A stretch of 64,000 nt of DNA from Saccharopolyspora shandongensis (GTDB taxonomy: Bacteria > Actinomycetota > Actinomycetes > Mycobacteriales > Pseudonocardiaceae). The stretch is from positions 124,001 to 188,000 of the forward strand of contig NZ_FNOK01000010.1 in assembly GCF_900106995.1 (NCBI RefSeq), given 5' to 3'. Shown here piece after piece: positions 62,679 to 64,000 of this stretch; positions within the stretch are counted from its first letter, which is position 1; the number at the start of each line of letters is the position of its first letter. Made by a program: the position numbers and the translations under genes. The notes beneath the pieces are model-generated. The model made no database searches. It was given only the letters and a program-made list of their open reading frames with translations, and was not told the DNA's origin.

Positions 62679-63389
62679 GTGTTCGAACCAAAAGGCGAAG
62701 CCGATACTGTTCGGGTGTCACATGTGTTGTTGATCGAGGACGATCCCGCGGTGCGGGAGGGTCTGCAGCTGGGCCTTGGCCAACAGGCGCATGTGGTGCG
62801 GACCGCATCGACGGGGGAGGAGGGGCTCGCCGCTTTCCGGTCGCAGCCGCCGGACATCGTGGTGCTCGATCTGATGCTGCCGGGGATGGACGGCTTCGAG
62901 GTGTGCCGCCGTATCCGGGGCTCCGGTGAGGTTCCGATCATCATGCTGACCGCGCGAAGTGACGACCTGGACGTCGTCAGCGGTCTGGAGGCGGGCGCCG
63001 ACGACTACGTGGTCAAGCCCGTCCAGCCCCGAGTTCTCGACGCCCGGATCAGGGCTGTGCTGCGTCGCGGTGCATCACCGCAGCTATCGGCCCAGACCCA
63101 TGGGGACCTGCTGATCGACCGAAGCTCACTGGTCGTGACCAAGGCCGGCAGCCGGGTGGCGCTGGCGCCGACGGAGCTGCGGCTGCTGCTCACCTTGTCC
63201 GCGACACCCGGCCAGGTGTTCAGCCGGCAGCAGCTGCTGCAGGCGGTGTGGGAACACGACTACCTCGGGGACTCCCGGATCGTCGACGCCTGCGTGCAGC
63301 GGTTGCGCTCCAAGATCGAGGACAGCCCGGCGAGCCCCGCCTACGTGCAAACCGTGTGGGGCTTCGGCTACCGCTTCGGACCGGTTTGA
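62679..63389 (+). CDS. OmpR-family response regulator
   Basis: This protein of about 236 aa has a receiver domain (phospho-Asp in VVLDLMLPGMDGFEV, Lys in VVKPVQPR, acidic pocket in LLIEDDP) and a winged-helix DNA-binding domain (LAPTELRLLLTL, SRQQLLQAVWEHDY, VWGFGYRF). GTG 62679 has GAGGGG about 8 bases upstream; GTG 62715 is an alternative that would start just before the receiver fold. It is followed 17 bp later by a sensor kinase gene. It probably regulates envelope genes; no site shows control of the NRPS cluster. Confidence 0.92.
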   Translation: MFEPKGEADTVRVSHVLLIEDDPAVREGLQLGLGQQAHVVRTASTGEEGLAAFRSQPPDIVVLDLMLPGMDGFEVCRRIRGSGEVPIIMLTARSDDLDVVSGLEAGADDYVVKPVQPRVLDARIRAVLRRGASPQLSAQTHGDLLIDRSSLVVTKAGSRVALAPTELRLLLTLSATPGQVFSRQQLLQAVWEHDYLGDSRIVDACVQRLRSKIEDSPASPAYVQTVWGFGYRFGPV

Positions 63390-63406
63390 TCAGTGAAAGA
63401 GGTCCG

Positions 63407-64000
63407 GTGAGGACTCCCCGATTCCTGAGCGGGCTGCGGGTTCGGCTGATATTCGGTTTCCTGCTGGTGTCGATGGCGGCCGTGGCCGCGGCCACCGTGG
63501 CCGGTTATGCGACGGCACGTTCGTCCCTGCTGGCTGCGGACCAGAACTCGGCAGTCGCAGACGTACGCCAGCGCGTGACCGCACTCGCTCCGGACCTGAC
63601 GTACCCCCCGGACCAGCCATCGCTGGACGCGCTCGCCGCGCAGCTTCCCACCGGCGCCACCGTCGTCTACCACGATCTGCGTGCTCCGGAAACGCCGCTG
63701 GACCCGGTGATCTCGCCTGAGCTGCAGGCAGCTGTGCGTATCCGTTCGCGGGTCGAGGTGCAGCAAGTCGGCACCTCCAAAGGGCCCGCGCTGGCAATCG
63801 GGATGCCCGTGCTGACCAGGCAGCTGAGCGGCACGAGTGTGCCTTCGGGTTTGGAGGTGTACGTCGTTCACGACCTGTCGGCCATCCAGCAGCAGATCAA
63901 CGCGCAGGCCCGCATGGCGTGGCTGACGGGTGTGCTCGCGGTGCCGCTGGCCGTGCTGGTCGCGCTGCTGTCCGCCAGGGGTGTGCTGCGACCGGTGCGC
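63407..64000 (+). CDS. Sensor histidine kinase, 5' part (cut by window edge)
   Basis: This frame starts at GTG 63407 with AGAGG upstream and stays open to the window end. It encodes about 198 residues: a first membrane helix (LIFGFLLVSMAAVAAATVAG, about 14-33), an extracellular domain of about 130 residues, and a second membrane helix (WLTGVLAVPLAVLVALLSA, about 172-190), followed by the start of a HAMP-like region (RGVLRPVR). The kinase core lies beyond the edge. It is paired with the response regulator upstream. Confidence 0.85.
   Translation, partial: MRTPRFLSGLRVRLIFGFLLVSMAAVAAATVAGYATARSSLLAADQNSAVADVRQRVTALAPDLTYPPDQPSLDALAAQLPTGATVVYHDLRAPETPLDPVISPELQAAVRIRSRVEVQQVGTSKGPALAIGMPVLTRQLSGTSVPSGLEVYVVHDLSAIQQQINAQARMAWLTGVLAVPLAVLVALLSARGVLRPVR

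Noticed and set aside
1-64000. CRISPR arrays, tRNA or rRNA genes, insertion sequences and prophage genes
   Set aside because: I looked for regular repeats, cloverleaf-like segments with CCA-type ends, and transposase or integrase motifs on both strands and found none I could support.

Overview
The window is high-GC DNA with GTG/TTG starts, strong G+C bias at third codon positions and many 4-bp stop/start overlaps. It looks like an actinomycete chromosome; a Pseudonocardiales-type host is plausible but not proven. About 57 kb of the 64 kb is one nonribosomal peptide synthetase (NRPS) gene cluster, and the right end (about 57.5-64 kb) looks like ordinary chromosome.

Left arm, minus strand (225-11759). 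This arm holds an SbnA/SbnB pair that makes L-2,3-diaminopropionate (Dap), with a small unknown ORF just upstream of sbnB. A plus-strand DUF3800-like gene interrupts the arm. Then comes a co-directional operon: KAS III-like acyltransferase, JmjC/cupin hydroxylase, EctB-type diaminobutyrate (Dab) aminotransferase, free-standing A-T didomain, cytochrome P450 and ATP-grasp ligase. A 350-bp divergent region carrying a perfect 7-4-7 palindrome separates it from the right arm.

Right arm, plus strand (12110-51281). It starts with an MbtH-like protein, then a 51-residue acidic peptide gene, a DUF885-type metallopeptidase, an MFS exporter, a SUMF1-fold enzyme, a secreted M14 carboxypeptidase and a second P450. 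The assembly line follows: FAAL-ACP-C-A-T-C, A-T-C, a lone T, and TubC-dock-C-A-T-C-T-C. After it come a membrane-anchored penicillin-acylase homologue, a normal type II thioesterase (Ser), a thioesterase-fold protein with a Cys nucleophile, a second free-standing A-T didomain, three paralogous P450s with a lone carrier protein between the second and third, a second Cys-type thioesterase-fold protein, a three-iron ferredoxin and a carbamoyltransferase. A perfect 17-bp stem hairpin ends this arm.

Converging from the right (57122-51372, minus) is a last NRPS, C-A(Ser)-T-C-A, with decayed active sites and a truncated final A domain. Beyond it are a Tat-exported FAD oxidase, an LCP-family enzyme, an OafA-type acyltransferase and a two-component system.

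Interpretation. The product should be a fatty-acylated peptide begun by the FAAL, with two cationic diamino-acid residues (the first two A domains have almost the same acidic specificity code, and Dap and Dab genes are present). The membrane-bound acylase may later remove the acyl chain, as PvdQ does for pyoverdine. Two carrier positions on the line have no A domain of their own. The window also has exactly two free-standing A-T units and two Cys-type TE-fold shuttles of the SyrC/CmaE kind. This suggests two residues are activated and oxidised off-line by P450s and then handed to the assembly line. No type I thioesterase, reductase or epimerase domain was found, so chain release is unexplained.
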